64,000 bases of DNA from Casuarina equisetifolia (GCA_028551475.1 CM052357.1:25503745-25567744), one strand, 5' to 3'. Positions 11,666 to 25,261 are shown, counted from the stretch's first letter. Notes: generated by a model not told the origin, from the sequence alone. Made by a program: numbers and translations.

Positions 11666-12358
11666 TAGCACTGGAGGGAATAAGATGCACTAGAACGTGA
11701 GTCAAGTGTTTTTGTTATAGGATCCATCTGTTATATCATTGCTTGAAGACGTGAGATTTTGGCAGTTCTGTTACTAAGCCTTATGTACAGAGTCTCAGAA
11801 AAAATAAGTGAAAGGGGGAAGGACTAGCAGCTGGCTTGCTTTAGAACATGTTCTAATAACCTGGGTTGATTTCTCCAGAAAGTTATGTACGTTTGTAGTT
11901 GTGCCTATACCAAATAAATGGCATAAGTTATTCTTTGACTAAGAAAATGGATTTGAATATGCATCCTTTTATGCCATCACAGACCTGATTATAACAGAGA
12001 CTGCTATTTTGCATTCATTTGTATCATGCTAGATCCTAGGCAAGTAAATTGTTCCCAGTTTAGTGAGGTTACTCTAGCCCAAATTGTCAGAACCCTTTGG
12101 GTGCTCATAGTTTCGGTTCCACACACTCGTGGATATGGAACCAAAGCTTCATATCCAATGAGGAAAATGGAAAAGCAATTATTATAAAGAAATTATATTT
12201 GATTTCCTGAAATCTGCATCTTTTTTTGTAAATATCTTTTTAAGTTTGTAAAAAGTGATACTTGATTCCTTCAAATCTATACTTTTGACAATTTTCTGGT
12301 ATAAAATAGAAGATGTTTACTTGTAAGGAGGACATGTTAACCTTTTTTTTAAAAAAAA

Positions 12359-12389
<31 letters not shown>

Positions 12390-12744
12390 TTAATATTAAC
12401 CTTTTTATGGTAGCAGACTATTGTAAATTACATTTATTTTTTAGTTTTGGTATTAGAAAGTATAAAAAAATCAACACATTCGCGTATATATATTAGTCTA
12501 AATGTTTACATTATGTTTTCAAGTTAAAAATTGTTTAATGCAAATTATGTAACTTATTTTCTTTCAATTATAACTATATTTCCATAAGAAAAAATGCCAT
12601 AAAAATGCATTTTTATTATTTTTATGGCGAGAAAAACACCAGCTACGAGTCTTCTTTCTTTTATTCCCCCGCGGAACCCTCCTTAAGGCCCCAGCACACC
12701 TCCGTCCTTTGCACATTCAAAACTCTTGAGCTGTTCCGGCCACA
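11666..12744. other. Intergenic region, RCC1 3' UTR and NUP85 promoter
   Basis: The first few hundred bases are likely the RCC1-gene 3' UTR. An A/T-rich simple repeat (TTA)n is at about 12359-12390. From about 12640 the sequence becomes GC-richer, fitting the 5' UTR of NUP85. No other gene is visible. Confidence 0.5.
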
Positions 12745-15700
12745 ATGCCCGGTGCCGCTGCAGACGCCGGAGATGACGCTTCCGTCTCTGGCGCTACATC
12801 TATGGTCCCGTTCTCGCCGGAAGCCCGAGGCCCCGCGGTCTACCCTCTCCACCATGGCCTCAAGCCCCCGATTGCTCGCCTCGCCATCTCGTGGGGCCGA
12901 GCTAACTCCCTCCGGGTATCGTTTTTCCGCCCAGCATCCGGTGACGAATCCGATGGCGATGAGGTTGGCGGGAAGGTGGTGGAAGTGAAGCTTAGCGAAG
13001 GAGATGGAGATATCAGCGACGTGCAGTTCCGGAGAATCGCCTATGGTTCCGTCTCGCTATTTGCACTTCTTCAGAGCCGGAAGAACTCGTTGGCGAGCTT
13101 GTCGAAGGTCTCGACCCCGTATCACGTTGAGTGGTATGGACTATTTAGTTCTTTTCTTCGAATCTGTTTGGTTCCTGAGATAGCTGGGGAGAGGAAAAGA
13201 AAACCAAAAGAAATGGTTGAACTTAATTTTGTGCATCTATATATTTTTTGTTTCTTTCTGAAAGAAGCTTTAGTAATTATGTTTTGTGCATTTACAATTT
13301 TTTTTAATTTTTAATTTTATTTGCTTAAGGTGCTTATACTTTGTTATGGGTTATTAATCTTAAGATAAATTCGATTATACATTGAATTTGATCTTTTTCA
13401 GTTCGAATCCAATAGTTTAAGTATTTACATGCAAAACATAGGTTCTTTATTTGTGAGCTTCGTTCCTAATGAAGATGTTTCTTTGGGTAAGTTCAATGAG
13501 TTTTAAATTTTGCCTTTTTTCGGTGGAGAAGTAGATGTCTATTTCATTTGAGGGGTTCTACTGATTATCTAATTATATGTTTTCTTTAGCATGTCTGTCA
13601 TTACTTAAGTGGTTTCCATTATATGTTATTAGACTCTTTGTGAAAATATCAGGTGGGAGTATGTGATGGACTACAGCAAGGGGATAAATTCACTTCTTGG
13701 TAATGCTAAGTCGCTTCCTAGTCCTGTGATTGAAGACCCAAAGGCGGTTTTGCAGGTGAATCTGCTTGTTGTTACGTTGGCATTTTGGTTCTAGTTGCCC
13801 TTGAAGTTGTGCATTGATGGGCCTGTGCAACGTTAGCTGATTTATGTTTTAACTTTGAATCTCACTTAGTTACATAAGGCGTCTTTAACTTTGCTAGTAT
13901 CACTCCTTTTAAGTTCAAAATATACATGTAGAACATTGAGGGGCCGACCTGTTTGAAAGCTGGATGGGAGCTGATGGAAATATTTTATGCAGACAAGCAA
14001 TCTCAAGCATGGCTACCTGAACGGCTTGTTGATTGGTTAGCTGTAATGATCTTTCTTCTGTACGGTTCAGCTGCTTCTTAACTACACGCTCTCATTTTTT
14101 ATTCTATCCTTCTAATACTTGTATCTTGTGGCAGGATTATGATGGCCTTCTTTCCTCTACACAGGCAACAGTCCATTCAAAAGTAGTGGATTTTCAGAAA
14201 GAGCTTGTTACTTTACAGGTTTGACGGTATTTTTGTTTTTTTTTTTCTCTTCATTTGTTAATAAAAGACACGAGACTTTACTGAGCTAAGTGTATGCTCG
14301 TTTTCATAAAGTTCTGCCACTTCTTACTGGAGTTTATAGTGGAGTTGCTATCAAAACTCAACTTAAAATCCTCAACCATTTTTGCACAAGTTTATTTGGG
14401 GAAATTTCATCATGGTTTTATGTTATGGCATCCTAACTTGTGCATAGTTGTTTCTGCACTCACATGAACAGGCTTGCTGTTGTTGAGCTAATCTAGCTTA
14501 CAGCATGAGCGTGGATGAAATGTCTGTTAGAGAAAATCATGTTAAAAAATCTCAGATTGGCTTTTCTTGCATCATTAATTGAGTACAGTATTTTTTGGGT
14601 GGATTTTTTTTTTAATGAATTACTTTGGCTTCCCGTTTTAGATGTCTACTTAGTGTCTGATATTTAACTTTTCTTCAACTGGTAATGTTAATTAAGTTTC
14701 TTAAAGTCTGAGATTCCATGAAATTGTTCTCTGCAGGTCATTGAAGACAATACTAAATACTGGGAAGTAATATCATCAGCATTAGCTGTTGGCTGGCTAG
14801 AAGTTGTGGTTCGTTGTTTCTTTTTGTTTCCTCTTCTTTAGTTCGATGCTCCTGCCTTAGTTATAGTTTATTCTGTTGTCATACAGTTGGTAGTGATAGT
14901 GGACTAGATATTTGCTGTTTGTTCCCTTGCAGGTGAAAATGTTGCGGTTGCATGGATCTTATCAACTAGATCAGATTAACAGTCGTGAGGTTCGATAAAT
15001 TTACTTGACCCATTAAGTAGGACAGCATGTTTGAATATATCTCTGGCTGGCCAAATCACTATGCGTGGCCTTTTTGGCCTAAAGTACTTTTCATCCTGTT
15101 TAAAGAAATTAATTTTCCTCAATAAGGAAGGTAGCTTTTTGATTGAAATATTGGACCTGATTAGGAAGCTTGAAGGAGATGTGCTTCTTAAGGCATATGC
15201 CAAATTGATCTCTTTCAGTGGCTGTGTCCAATAAATTGAAACTTTGGAACATGCTTAGTTTGTGTTTTCTCCAATTGCATATTTCTCAGCCAAACTGAGG
15301 TAAATGCATTTCATCTTCCAAGTCAACTGATGCTCCTTTAACCATGTCAATAATCTATCTGCAGAGTTGTTTATGACTTGTGACTTATATCATTTCTGTC
15401 TTGCATGTGATTAAACAGACGGAGAACGGACTAGTAGAGGCAGTTGCTGTCCTTATTTCTAAAATGCCCCGCATGCGTCCTGATCTAGAACCTGGAAAAT
15501 TAGGTGAATGCTACAAAGCCAAGTCTGATTTTATTAAGGTATTTTTTTAATTTTGCCAAAGATGAACTTTTTTGCTTCTTAAATTTTTTCTTCTCTAGTT
15601 ATTTCTGTTCATCTTTTTGTCATATAGGCTTGGGAGAAATGGCGGTCACAAATTACTAAGCTGGACAGCAGTGCATTCTGGGTTCACTGTGATCACCAGC

Positions 15701-18700
15701 AGACCAGGGAAGGCTTGAGAAATATGCTACAAATCATGTTGGGAAACATGAACAATCTCTGCGCTGCTACATGTCATTGGATAGAGCTTTATATTTCACA
15801 CTTTCTTTACATAAGGCCATTCACAGTGGTAAAGCCTAATAAGATTCCAATTAGTTACAAATAATAAGTTCTTTTTTCTTCATTTATTATTTATACTTAT
15901 TTATGCTTGCATGTGGCATCTTAAGTAATTGACTAAATTTCTTTTCTTGAAGGGTTTGGAAAGTATGTATAGCCTAGCCCAGAAGTGTATGCGGTTAAAA
16001 CCAATAACTAGCTCCCATAGGTTGATAGGACTTCTGATTGGAATTATAGGAGATAATACTGAGGTGAGTAATGTTAATCAGATATTGGTAGTTTACTGAA
16101 GGATAATATATAATATTCATTTTTTGAACTCTGTTGGATATTTTGTAATGTTTCAGGTTGTCTTGGCTGAATGCTCCGGATCATTTGGCCCATGGTGAGC
16201 TAATAAGTTATCTCTCTTTTTTTATTTTTTTGGTGTGATTCCATGCATTGAAGGTGCTATTATTTTTCTTGCCTCTTATGTAACTTGGAAAGTTTAAAAT
16301 TATGGATAGCTTGACTAGATAAGACTTGCACATGCTTCTGTTCTATTTTTAAATTCTTGCACGTAACTTGTATGTCACTTATCAACAGGATGGTTGCCCA
16401 TTGCCTGGAGTTGTTGACTACTGCAAGTGATCAAGCAGAAACTCTTCTGCGTGAAGAGCGTTATAACTTGGGTGGAATCAGCATAGAGGAGCTCCATCGA
16501 CTTGTCTATGCACAAGTTCTTTCTTCAGATGCATTGACATGGCAAGTGAGTGCTAATGACAGAGTTATATTGATATCCATTTCAATATTCTAGATAATTT
16601 TGAAAGAGTTGGTTCTGTAACATTTTTTGGTTCATGATTTTTTTGATTCAGTTTTCATTATCCTGGTTGATAGACAGATATTATGAAAGGAGTATTTCAA
16701 TAGTGATAACTGAATGTTACGTAATTATTGTTTAGAGTTAGTTGATTAACCTGATATAGGTTTTCCATACATGTGTTAAATTAGAGTCATCAATAATAAA
16801 AACTGAAACATACAAAATGCATTGTCTTTACATTCTGTGAACAACTATTGTATCTTGTACATGTGTAATGGCATACTCCGACAACCATAATTAAGGGTTC
16901 AATAGTTTCAATGGAGTTTTTGGGCCCTGTCAGAAAGTGGCTTATGTATATTTTAGTTCTAGCTCACGCCCTGTGAAAATATCAAGTTCAGTTTCTGTGG
17001 CTGGCTATTGAGCAATATGTATATACAAATGCAAGCGTACAAACATTTATGTACGTTTATATTCCATCTCAAGTATCCTCATGCAAATTGGTGCTCTTAT
17101 GTCTACAGTTAGCTCCAATTTATTTGGCCTCATGCGTGAAGCAGGGAATGGGTTTGCTAGAGATTTTATTGAGCAAGCAACCTGTTCAACATACTCAAAT
17201 ATTGCTTAAGGTTGTCAGATTAGATTTCTGTCTCATGTCTCCTTATTTTAGTGCCCCATGTTTTGGTGGATATGTTTGTGACTTAAGTTGCATTCTTTGT
17301 TGTAGGTTGTAGAAATTTGCCGATTATATGAACTTGATGGTATTGGTTCAAACATTATGAAGGTAAATGTATTAGAAATGATTTTAGGGAATTCTCTGCA
17401 TGCTTGTTGGAGTGACTTGGCTTGGATGTCGGTAGCAATTATCTATGCGTTCAGCCTAAAGTTGTGTTTTCTGAAGAAGTTGCCAGAACTCCTTTTGTGA
17501 GCATTATTGTTAAAAGGTCTTGAATGTTTAGATTGCTGGAGTATACAACTGGAAGCATGGTAGAAAAGGTTGTGGAGTATTTTGGCTTCAGCAAGCCCGA
17601 GATGAAGTTCGTCTCAACAGGATTGCCCAGCAATTATTTGATTCTGTCGGACAATCAATCTCTGATGAAAGTTTCAAGGTAATTTGCATTAAAGTTCAAT
17701 TAACATAAATTAATACTTTTAGGTTTCTCCTAAAACCATTGATCCTTGATTCTAATTAAATTTATTTCTTGAAACTCATATTCTATGTGATTTGATTTGT
17801 TAATACAGCAATGGGAGGGATTGATTGAATTATTGGGTTCTGATTCCAAGACAGCTGGTGGTCTTGAGTTTCTGCGGAAGTAGGAATTTCCTCGTGTCTC
17901 CATTCTATGACTTATGATTTTCATATTCATTTTTTCTTCAGTAACTTTTTAGTTCTAAACTTTTGACGCATTGCAGGTATAGGGATTTTAAGAAATCCCT
18001 TAAACAGTTTACAGATGGAAAAGCTACGGATGCTGCTCAGCAAGCTGTAGAATCTCTCATATCGGTATGTTTCTTGAATGTGTTTTGTCAGATCATTATA
18101 AGTGATGTCCTCAAAATAATAGTTTTCGAAAAGTTAAATGTTAGAATTTTGTGATATTGGGGCCTCTTCTGCATGAAATATTCAAGGTTTGCTCTCTCGT
18201 GAGGAGCAAAATTATCAAACTTCTGAGTTCATCATATGCAATAGATCACTTCAATATTGTGATGGAGTTTTTGGAATTTGATTTATTATTGTCCTTCATA
18301 GACTTATCCTAGGTCTTTCTTGTTATCTACCGAGCTAAGTTTTTTGTCATATTCTATAATTCTTGCTAGGGCTTCATTTTTAATAATTTCTGCTCTATGA
18401 TCCTGCAGCTTATGAGAAACCCATCTACACCCCAGCGTTTTTGGCTGCCTCTTCTATATGACTCGGTAAGATCTTCAGTAATATAACGTGTTGCATTTCT
18501 TTCTGCAATTTATAATATGCGCGGTAGATATTCTGGAATAATTTTGGCCAACGACCTTTTTTCTCAACCTGGGTCTAAATAAATGCATACTGCATTTCTC
18601 TCTTCTATTTTTTTTCCTCCCCCCTTTTCTTCTTTTGCTGGGGATGGTTTGGAAACCTATTAACTAGGAAGAAGATATTTACATTAACGTATTACCTTTG

Positions 18701-18932
18701 CATGCCTGCAAATTGTCTTTATAATTCTCTTGTGCAGCTGAAGCTGCTCAGTTGGCAGGAGCGTCCTCTGCTAAATGTCTCTCAGACGAACCTGTTGTTG
18801 AATAAACTGCAAGAAATTTCCATGGCGAGGCTGCGGCCAGACTTCATTGAAGCGGACTTGCCCCCCCAAGCCTTAGGTGCTGTTAGGCTAGCCCTTGCTA
18901 CAAATCTTGGACGTGCCGTCCTCGAAGAATAA
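12745..18932 (+). CDS. NUP85: Nucleoporin Nup85 (Nup107-160 complex)
   Basis: Eighteen coding exons: 12745-13133, 13653-13755, 13932-14042, 14135-14218, 14737-14808, 14933-14989, 15419-15538, 15628-15828, 15953-16063, 16157-16194, 16389-16545, 17109-17210, 17306-17362, 17532-17678, 17809-17879, 17977-18064, 18409-18465 and 18738-18932. All junctions are GT-AG and in phase; the product is 719 aa, close to other plant Nup85 proteins. Nup85 is an alpha-helical scaffold of the Y-shaped (Nup107-160) complex of the nuclear pore. Marks seen: the N-terminal PFSPEARGPAVYPLHHG block, RRIAYGSVSLFALLQSRKNS, HVEWWEYVMDYSKGI, WELMEIFYADKQSQAWLPER, WEVISSALAVGWLE and a helical C-terminus ending GRAVLEE. The start at 12745 is the first ATG of the frame and precedes the conserved block by about 20 residues. 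No disruption. Confidence 0.96.
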
Positions 18933-19419
18933 CTTTTGCATCTGCTCACTGGGACTGCTGGACGGCATGTTAAGGGCCGTTTCAATGGAAGTCCTTGTTG
19001 TTACACGTCACTTTTGACTATGGAGAAGCTGAAGATGGTATCCTTTTGTTGGCAAGAGGCTTTCAATGCCAGTACCTGTTGTAAATTTGTACGATATTCA
19101 TCTGAGTCATCAATAGTTTAAATTTTTCTTATTAGCAAATTTGTCCGAGTTGATAGAGGATTCTAGTTTCTTCTGACTTGATGGTTGTTTGTAACCTTCC
19201 TTTGTACTGCTCGGGAAAAGTCTACACATCCCATTCATCTATTACTATCTAATCTGGTCCTTATTTTTTTCTTTTTATTTTTTGATCCTTGCCTTAACAG
19301 GTCCAATATTTTGCATGGTACTTGCTACATATTCTTACTGAAGAAATGAATAGAAGTAGAGTAATCCAATATTGAAAAACTTTAGCCATAGTCTTAATAA
19401 ATTAATTTATTTTTATTTT
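18933..19419. other. NUP85 3' UTR and spacer
   Basis: Likely 3' UTR of NUP85 followed by A/T-rich spacer with a T-rich run at about 19405-19438. No gene is visible. Confidence 0.45.
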
Positions 19420-21420
19420 TTTGTTTTGTTTTGTTTTTGGTTGGTACTGGGGCATTTAGTCAAACGAAAGTAGGAATTATGGCCTTATTCAATTTGTCTC
19501 GTGGTTGTGACAATACATTCCTCCTTTCCAAATCCTTGTCCTCCAAAATTGGAACGGTGATTATCACATGGCTTCCTTGGATTTTGTTCTCCTCACTATG
19601 GGCTAGTGGCCTCAGTGGAAGGAACCTTAAAGACATTTTCATCATCTTGATGGTGCTTCTCTAGGGGTCTCTGTAATGTTCCTTAATCTCCAATAGCACG
19701 TTCCATAGGTATCTTCACCATAACTTACAAGCTTCATTATATTTAATCATAGGTTCATACAAGAAGTCATTGATAAAAGTCAGATTGCCTAGTTACATTG
19801 TAACTACTCTTACACCATTGCCTTAAGGGACACTTAACAGTTCTCACAACTATCTTACACCATTTTCTTAATGACTGTTTACTAAAAGACAACTTTTCAA
19901 ACTGTTTACCCATTTCTTGTCACAGTTATGTTACAATATCTTATTCCCTGCTAAGAGTTTATTATTTTCCCTAAAATCTTATTGCCTCTAGTAAATTTGT
20001 TCACTACTTCATTCGATTTATATAAGTCATATCTTACAATCTTCAGTTAAGCAACAGATTTTTCGTTTTAAGCTCATTATTTTCTTCCTAAAGTTTCCCA
20101 AACTCATTGTCATTCATATGATCTTCAGTACAAGCAATGTTGTTTTGCAACTCTTCATTTTTTGTTTATAAAATCTCAAGTTTTTTTTTTTTCATACCAA
20201 CTATTTCTCTTTTTCAGTTTCCAAAATTTATATCAAAGATTATTGAACCTATGTAATAAATCATCAAAAGCATTCTGCAATGCATCCACACTAAATTTTT
20301 CAGAAGCCATACCTCATTTGGTATTTCTTCCCTTGTTGCCGTGGGGCATACATATGAGATATCCACTCCATCTTCATCAAAAGTCAGTCCGAACAGGTTA
20401 AGTTACTCAGACCTTGCCATGAAACAAATGCTAGCAACTTCTTCTTCTTCTTCTTCTTCATCTGAAAAGGAGAGGAGTTGTTATCATCCCAAGTTGCAAC
20501 CACAGCTTTTCTTCTTTCTTTTATGTCATTCTTATCAGATTTCTTTTTAAATTTTGGACAGTTAATACATATATAGCCAGGTTTCTTTCATTCATAACAA
20601 ATTTCTTCATCATATTTTTTTCTTTTCTATAGTTTTCATTACACCTAAATCTGTCTCTATTATGAAATTTCCTAGATTTTCTAGCAAGCATTGCAAAATC
20701 ATTCTCTAAATCTTTAAAATCATTTTCAGGTTCATCGATTTTGAATGCAATGTTTTATTTTTCTTTTTGCCTTCTTTCTGTTTTTCTCTTCTAAATAAAG
20801 TTAGATCATGTGTTTGTAGGGAACCTAGAAGCTCTTCTAGAGGTAACTTATCTAGGTCATGTGCTTCTTCTATTGCCTTTTCTTTTTTTTTTTTTTGTTC
20901 TGTTGTAGGGCTGGCGGAGGGGAGGGACCCATGTCTTAGGTAGGCAGCTAAATATCTCCTTGCCTAGTTCATCATTTTTGTAGGACTTTCCTAATAGTTT
21001 CAAGCTAGTTATACTATGTTCCAAGCATTTCTCCTATGGTTTCGGTGGGTTTTCATCCTAACTAACTCATAGTCTTGAGTTAGCATTGAGATCTTGGATG
21101 ATTTGACCTCTTGGTTCCCTCAAGGGTAACTTTTAACTTCTCCCATATTTTTCCAGCCGTTTCACAAGTGGAAATCCTATTGGTTCTACTGGAGAAAGTG
21201 TTATATACAAATGTGTCATCGCCTTATAGTTAAGACCCATGAGCTTAGTTTCCTTATTTGTCTAATCATTTGCACTCTTTTCCGGTATATCTCCTCTCTT
21301 AACAATGATTTTCCACACGTTTGGGTCGTGTGCTACAAGCGAAATCGTCATCATATTCTTCCAATGACTAAAGTTGGTTTCATAAGAAACGGGTACCCCA
21401 TTGTTAGGTAAAATATGGTT
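19420..21420 (-). pseudogene. Decayed Copia-type gag (UBN2) remnant
   Basis: Read on the minus strand from about 21420 downward, the broken frames match the gag region of Copia-type retrotransposons: VPVSYETNFSHWKNMMTISL (the NY-x-x-W-type start), VWKIIVKRGDIP, STCETAGKIWEKLKVTLEGT, then a damaged zinc-knuckle region KKPGYICINCPKFKKKSDK and an acidic (TTC)n-coded tract. Many stops and frameshifts break it. Downstream Lys/Glu-rich pieces continue to about 19420. No LTRs or integrase/RT part is visible next to it, so it is either a fragment or a captured gag-only gene that has died. Confidence 0.65.
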
Positions 21421-22611
21421 TGAGTGTGGGTTGCCATGGTCTGTCTAATGTTCTAAGCCTAATCCCTTGGGTTACACAATAATAAAAGCAGCAGTGAGTT
21501 TCCACATTACAAATTCCTAGGAAAAATTTCTCAAATGACTGCAGGAAGGATCTAAAACAAACTCCTAAAGCCTCTCCCTTCCATCGAACCGAGAATTCTA
21601 TTACAATCTGATCGTTGCTCATCAAGGAAGATCGAGTGCAGAACGTTCGGCTTAAAGTTTGAGTTTGCGGTGATGTCTGGGCTAGGTTTCCATTCTCCCC
21701 CTTCTCGCAGAGTGAACGTTATCATCACTAGAGGAGAAAGATGAATCTTTCGAGATGCTTCTAAACGGCAGGAAGTTGTCCATCTTGGCCTTGAACACCA
21801 CGTTTCTGAGGAAGCATCTATGTCTTTGCTGCTCGCATTTAATTCTTTCTTTTAGTCCACATTAAATTAAGTATAAGTCCGCAAAATATTGCATATATAA
21901 CAGCCTAATCATCATAACAAAATGTTAGTCTAAATATCCCAAAAAAAATGCATCCAATTTGTTAATGGCTATGCTTGTACCTTGCCATTTGAGTGGTGAA
22001 ATTTATCTTTGCAAGTTTAATGGAAATGTAGGATGGTTGAAGTTAATCTCCACCCTTCTAGATAAAAGATAAAAGATAGAAAAAATGACTTTAAAAATGT
22101 CGTTCTTTTTGTGATGAACAGAGAAAAGTCAAGGATATCTTTAGTAATTCTATAATTAAAAAATTTGGATGGTTGTGCTTATTTTTCTCATAAATACCAC
22201 ATGTAAAGTGATTAGAGCCATTTAAAAATTAGTAGAAGTCCAACGTTATTAGTTACATAATCTCTAAAGAATTCATTTGTAATCCTAAAAGAGGTTGAAA
22301 AAGCTTTCAAAAGCTACTACCTTGTTTGGTTGAGTTAGAAATTTTTTGTAAGTCTTCTATCCCTTTCAAAAAACTATTCGTGTAAGTTTCAAAAGAATTC
22401 GGATAAGAAACTTTGCCAATTACAAACTCTCTTTATTTTTTATGAAGTAAAAGTATGTATTCAATTCTTACTTTTCAAAAGTCTAACTTTAATGGATGGC
22501 CATATGATAATGGTAGTAAACAATTTCATGATAAATTTGCCATTGGAACTGAAGAATGTTTTCATGGTTCTCTCTTGCAGGTTTTCTGCAGTTGGTGATT
22601 GTCGCTCTAAA
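21421..22611. other. Intergenic region upstream of the PMEI gene
   Basis: The first part may still be leader sequence of the gag remnant. The rest is A/T-rich. A pyrimidine-rich TCTCTTGCAG at about 22572-22581 could be the acceptor of a 5' UTR intron of the PMEI gene. No other gene is visible. Confidence 0.4.
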
Positions 22612-23154
22612 ATGGCCTGTAGGGAGAAAGTTTTGGCAGTAGTTGTGGCTGTGTTTTTAGGGCTGGTAGCAAAACAACATGTGACATTAGTGAATGGAGA
22701 TGAAGGTCTAATACTACAAACTTGCGGGGACACTGCAAACGCCACCGCCTGCCACAATTGCATGTATTCAGAGCCAGGAGCCCTCAACGAGAACATCATA
22801 GGCCTTGCACGGAGGTCCATTAATTGTACAAGCTCGCAGTCGCAAAAGGCGTTGCAGATCGCCAAGAACGGTGCAAACAGCACATACAGCGCACAAGCTA
22901 TCGACGCTTACTACTTTTGCGCTTACAGAATTGCCCAGTCGGATGTGCCAATAATGGATGCATACAGAAGCTTCCAGGATGGACGCTATTCAGAGGCTGG
23001 CCGTCAGGTTGTGGACGGTATCCCGGCTTCTACTAAATGTTCTGACCAGTTTAAAACCGTGGACGACCCTGAGGGTCTTGCATCCGAGGTTCTGACACTA
23101 CAAACTCTGCAAAATGTATCCGCTGCAGTTATCGCTCAAATTGAGATTCAGTGA
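22612..23154 (+). CDS. Invertase/pectin methylesterase inhibitor domain protein
   Basis: A single-exon 180-aa secreted protein. It begins with a signal peptide (MACREKVLAVVVAVFLGLVA), then a four-helix PMEI domain. The cysteine layout fits the family: an N-terminal pair in LQTCGDTANATAC, a third in AYYFCAYRIAQ, and the fourth in ASTKCSDQF, with two extra Cys at HNC and INC. Several N-x-S/T sites are present (NATA, NCTS, NSTY, NVSA). Such proteins bind pectin methylesterase in the cell wall or acid invertase in the wall or vacuole; sequence alone does not tell which. The frame is open back to 22492, but the ATG at 22612 has good context and leads directly into the signal peptide. Confidence 0.87.
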   Translation: MACREKVLAVVVAVFLGLVAKQHVTLVNGDEGLILQTCGDTANATACHNCMYSEPGALNENIIGLARRSINCTSSQSQKALQIAKNGANSTYSAQAIDAYYFCAYRIAQSDVPIMDAYRSFQDGRYSEAGRQVVDGIPASTKCSDQFKTVDDPEGLASEVLTLQTLQNVSAAVIAQIEIQ

Positions 23155-24750
23155 TCATGCATGCTTTATTTACCCATAATTTTTTCACAAAAATAAAAAT
23201 CTTCCCATGAAACATCATATTGCAACTTCAAATCTTTGTACCTTGAGAAATTCAGGAAGTTAATATAATACAAAGATATAATTTATTTTTTCATACACTT
23301 CTAGTAATAATGTTTTTCTTTGGGAGGGAAAGAACATGTGAGCTCCCAAGTTTTGTGCGCAAACACCCCGATGGAGGATAGGAGAAAAGAAAAAAAAAAA
23401 TCATGCCTTTTTAAGTACAACTTGATATATATTAAAACATTTCGGGTCATCAATGATAAATAATTTGAAATTAGAAATACTAGAACTTATCGTTGGCCCA
23501 TTGGCATCATCAATTGAGACTACATTGCTATCATTTGATTATCAGACTGATGTAATTACATAAACCAAATTTGAATATACAACAACAAGAGACTACAAAC
23601 TAGTGTTGCTGTCCTCAACCTAGTTAATTCTATGAATTATCTTCTCGATGCTCCTTCCAGTGGAGAACGGATGGACGGGATGAACTATGCAGTCTGGAAG
23701 ACACGGCTTCTCTCTTATCTCCATACTTCCCAGTTTTTTTCCTTTCTATTTTGTTTATCTGGCAACCTCAGTTCATCTTCTTTGGCCATCAATCTTCAAA
23801 CCTTCTCTCTTCAACTTGATATCAGAGAGTTCCAAACAAGGCCCCATTCACCTCTCATTCTTCTTTCAAGTTACTCCCGATATAAAAAATTCGGAGCTTG
23901 ATGGGAGAATGATAAGGACAAAACTTGTTTTACTAATGCAAACAAACCTCACGAGAGACTACAATGAAGATCTGTGAAATAATCCTCACGACCCTAAGGA
24001 AGAAGAAAAACAAAGCATAAACATATACCGAGGGAGGACAAAGCCCAAAACAATAACTATCCTTATTTGCTCCAAACTAGTGGCTAGTAAGGATCGAGGA
24101 CATTAAGCTAGTGGAAAACATGAAAATGCTTATTAGTACCCAATGCCTCCCTTAATTTATCCACAAGTTGACTTTTGATTCCAACGTGTGTTGTCCCAAT
24201 CAATCTATGATGAATCTTGCAGATAAGGTGATAGTCTACATCAATGTTCTCTTTATATTGTTTTCTTGAATTCCTTGAATGCTATGTGGTTTTTTTTTTT
24301 TTTTTTTCTAATAGTGATACCAAAAGAATAATCCAATAACAAGAGTAATATTCAATGCAATATTCAATCATCAGGTTGAAAAGTTCGTAGACATAGTCTT
24401 AATATAAAATTCCTTTAATTAACACACGAACCCTAATCCCAAACCTAAGATTACCTAACCATCAGCCGTGTTTCCCGCCCCCCCCATTCACTCCTATTTA
24501 AATCTCACTCAAAAAGTCTCCGAACAATGTCTAACAACTCAATAGATAAAATAGTCAATTCAATAATATGTTCTCTTATCAAAATTAAATAATTTATTTA
24601 TTTTGTAACGTGGTCATGACAAAGTCAATTTGTGATGAAAATCGCCAGCCTGAACCTTACGGATCCATGTCAATCATACCATCACTCTTCATTTGGATGG
24701 TACACGAACCGGCATTCTAGCAAGCTTAAGCAACCGAAGAAAATTTGAAC
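23155..24750. other. Intergenic region with possible retroelement scraps
   Basis: A short plus-strand frame at 23632 contains SGERMDGMNYAVWKTRLLSYL, which resembles the start of Copia gag proteins, but the match ends after about 30 residues. A T run lies at 24292-24307 and a C run at about 24477-24485. I see no intact gene. Confidence 0.35.
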
Positions 24751-24758
24751 AAATTGGA

Positions 24759-25261
24759 CTATGTTTCTTTATCCAAGGAGCCTCTCAATCCTGGATAGTT
24801 ATAGCTCCTTGACGGGATCGCGTTGGAGTCTTGTTGTGGCTCGTAGAGCCAACGCCGGCAACACAATTCAAATGAACGAGGGAACAGGTAGCAAATGGTG
24901 CCCTGTAATAGTTCTGCCAAGGTTGGTTCGATGCCGGGCTGCCGCCGGCAAGACTCATGCGATGCAAGTGATCTGGACGGCATATAAATTATGCTGTGGC
25001 GCTCTGTTGTCAGAATTAGGTGGACACAAGTTGGACTCGTGTGTGCAACCCGAATTGCGGATTGGGAAAGTGCAGAAATGGTGTTCACAGCTCAGACAAG
25101 ATAATTTATTGCCTTGTCTGAATGCTCAGGAAGACGACCCTAGCAAAATTCCAAAAACATGCAAGTGTATTCGCGAGTATGGTTTGTTGGGATCAAAGCG
25201 AGCCACTGTATCCTTTGGGAGCTATCTCGTAATCTTTGTGCATGCAGTAAGGAAGTACTAA
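24759..25261. other. GC-richer open region, unrecognised
   Basis: Both strands are open here: 166 aa on plus (24761-25261) and 109 aa on minus (25088-24759). Base composition is clearly more GC-rich than the A/T-rich flanks, as in old coding or host-gene-derived sequence. The minus frame contains GIEPTLAELLQGTICYLF and a Tyr/Pro-rich end, the plus frame is Cys-rich. I recognise neither product. It could be a non-coding transcript, a gene fragment or part of a mobile element. Confidence 0.25.

Noticed and set aside
22492..22611. N-terminal extension of the PMEI protein
   Set aside because: It would bury the signal peptide; a likely 5' UTR intron acceptor lies inside it.
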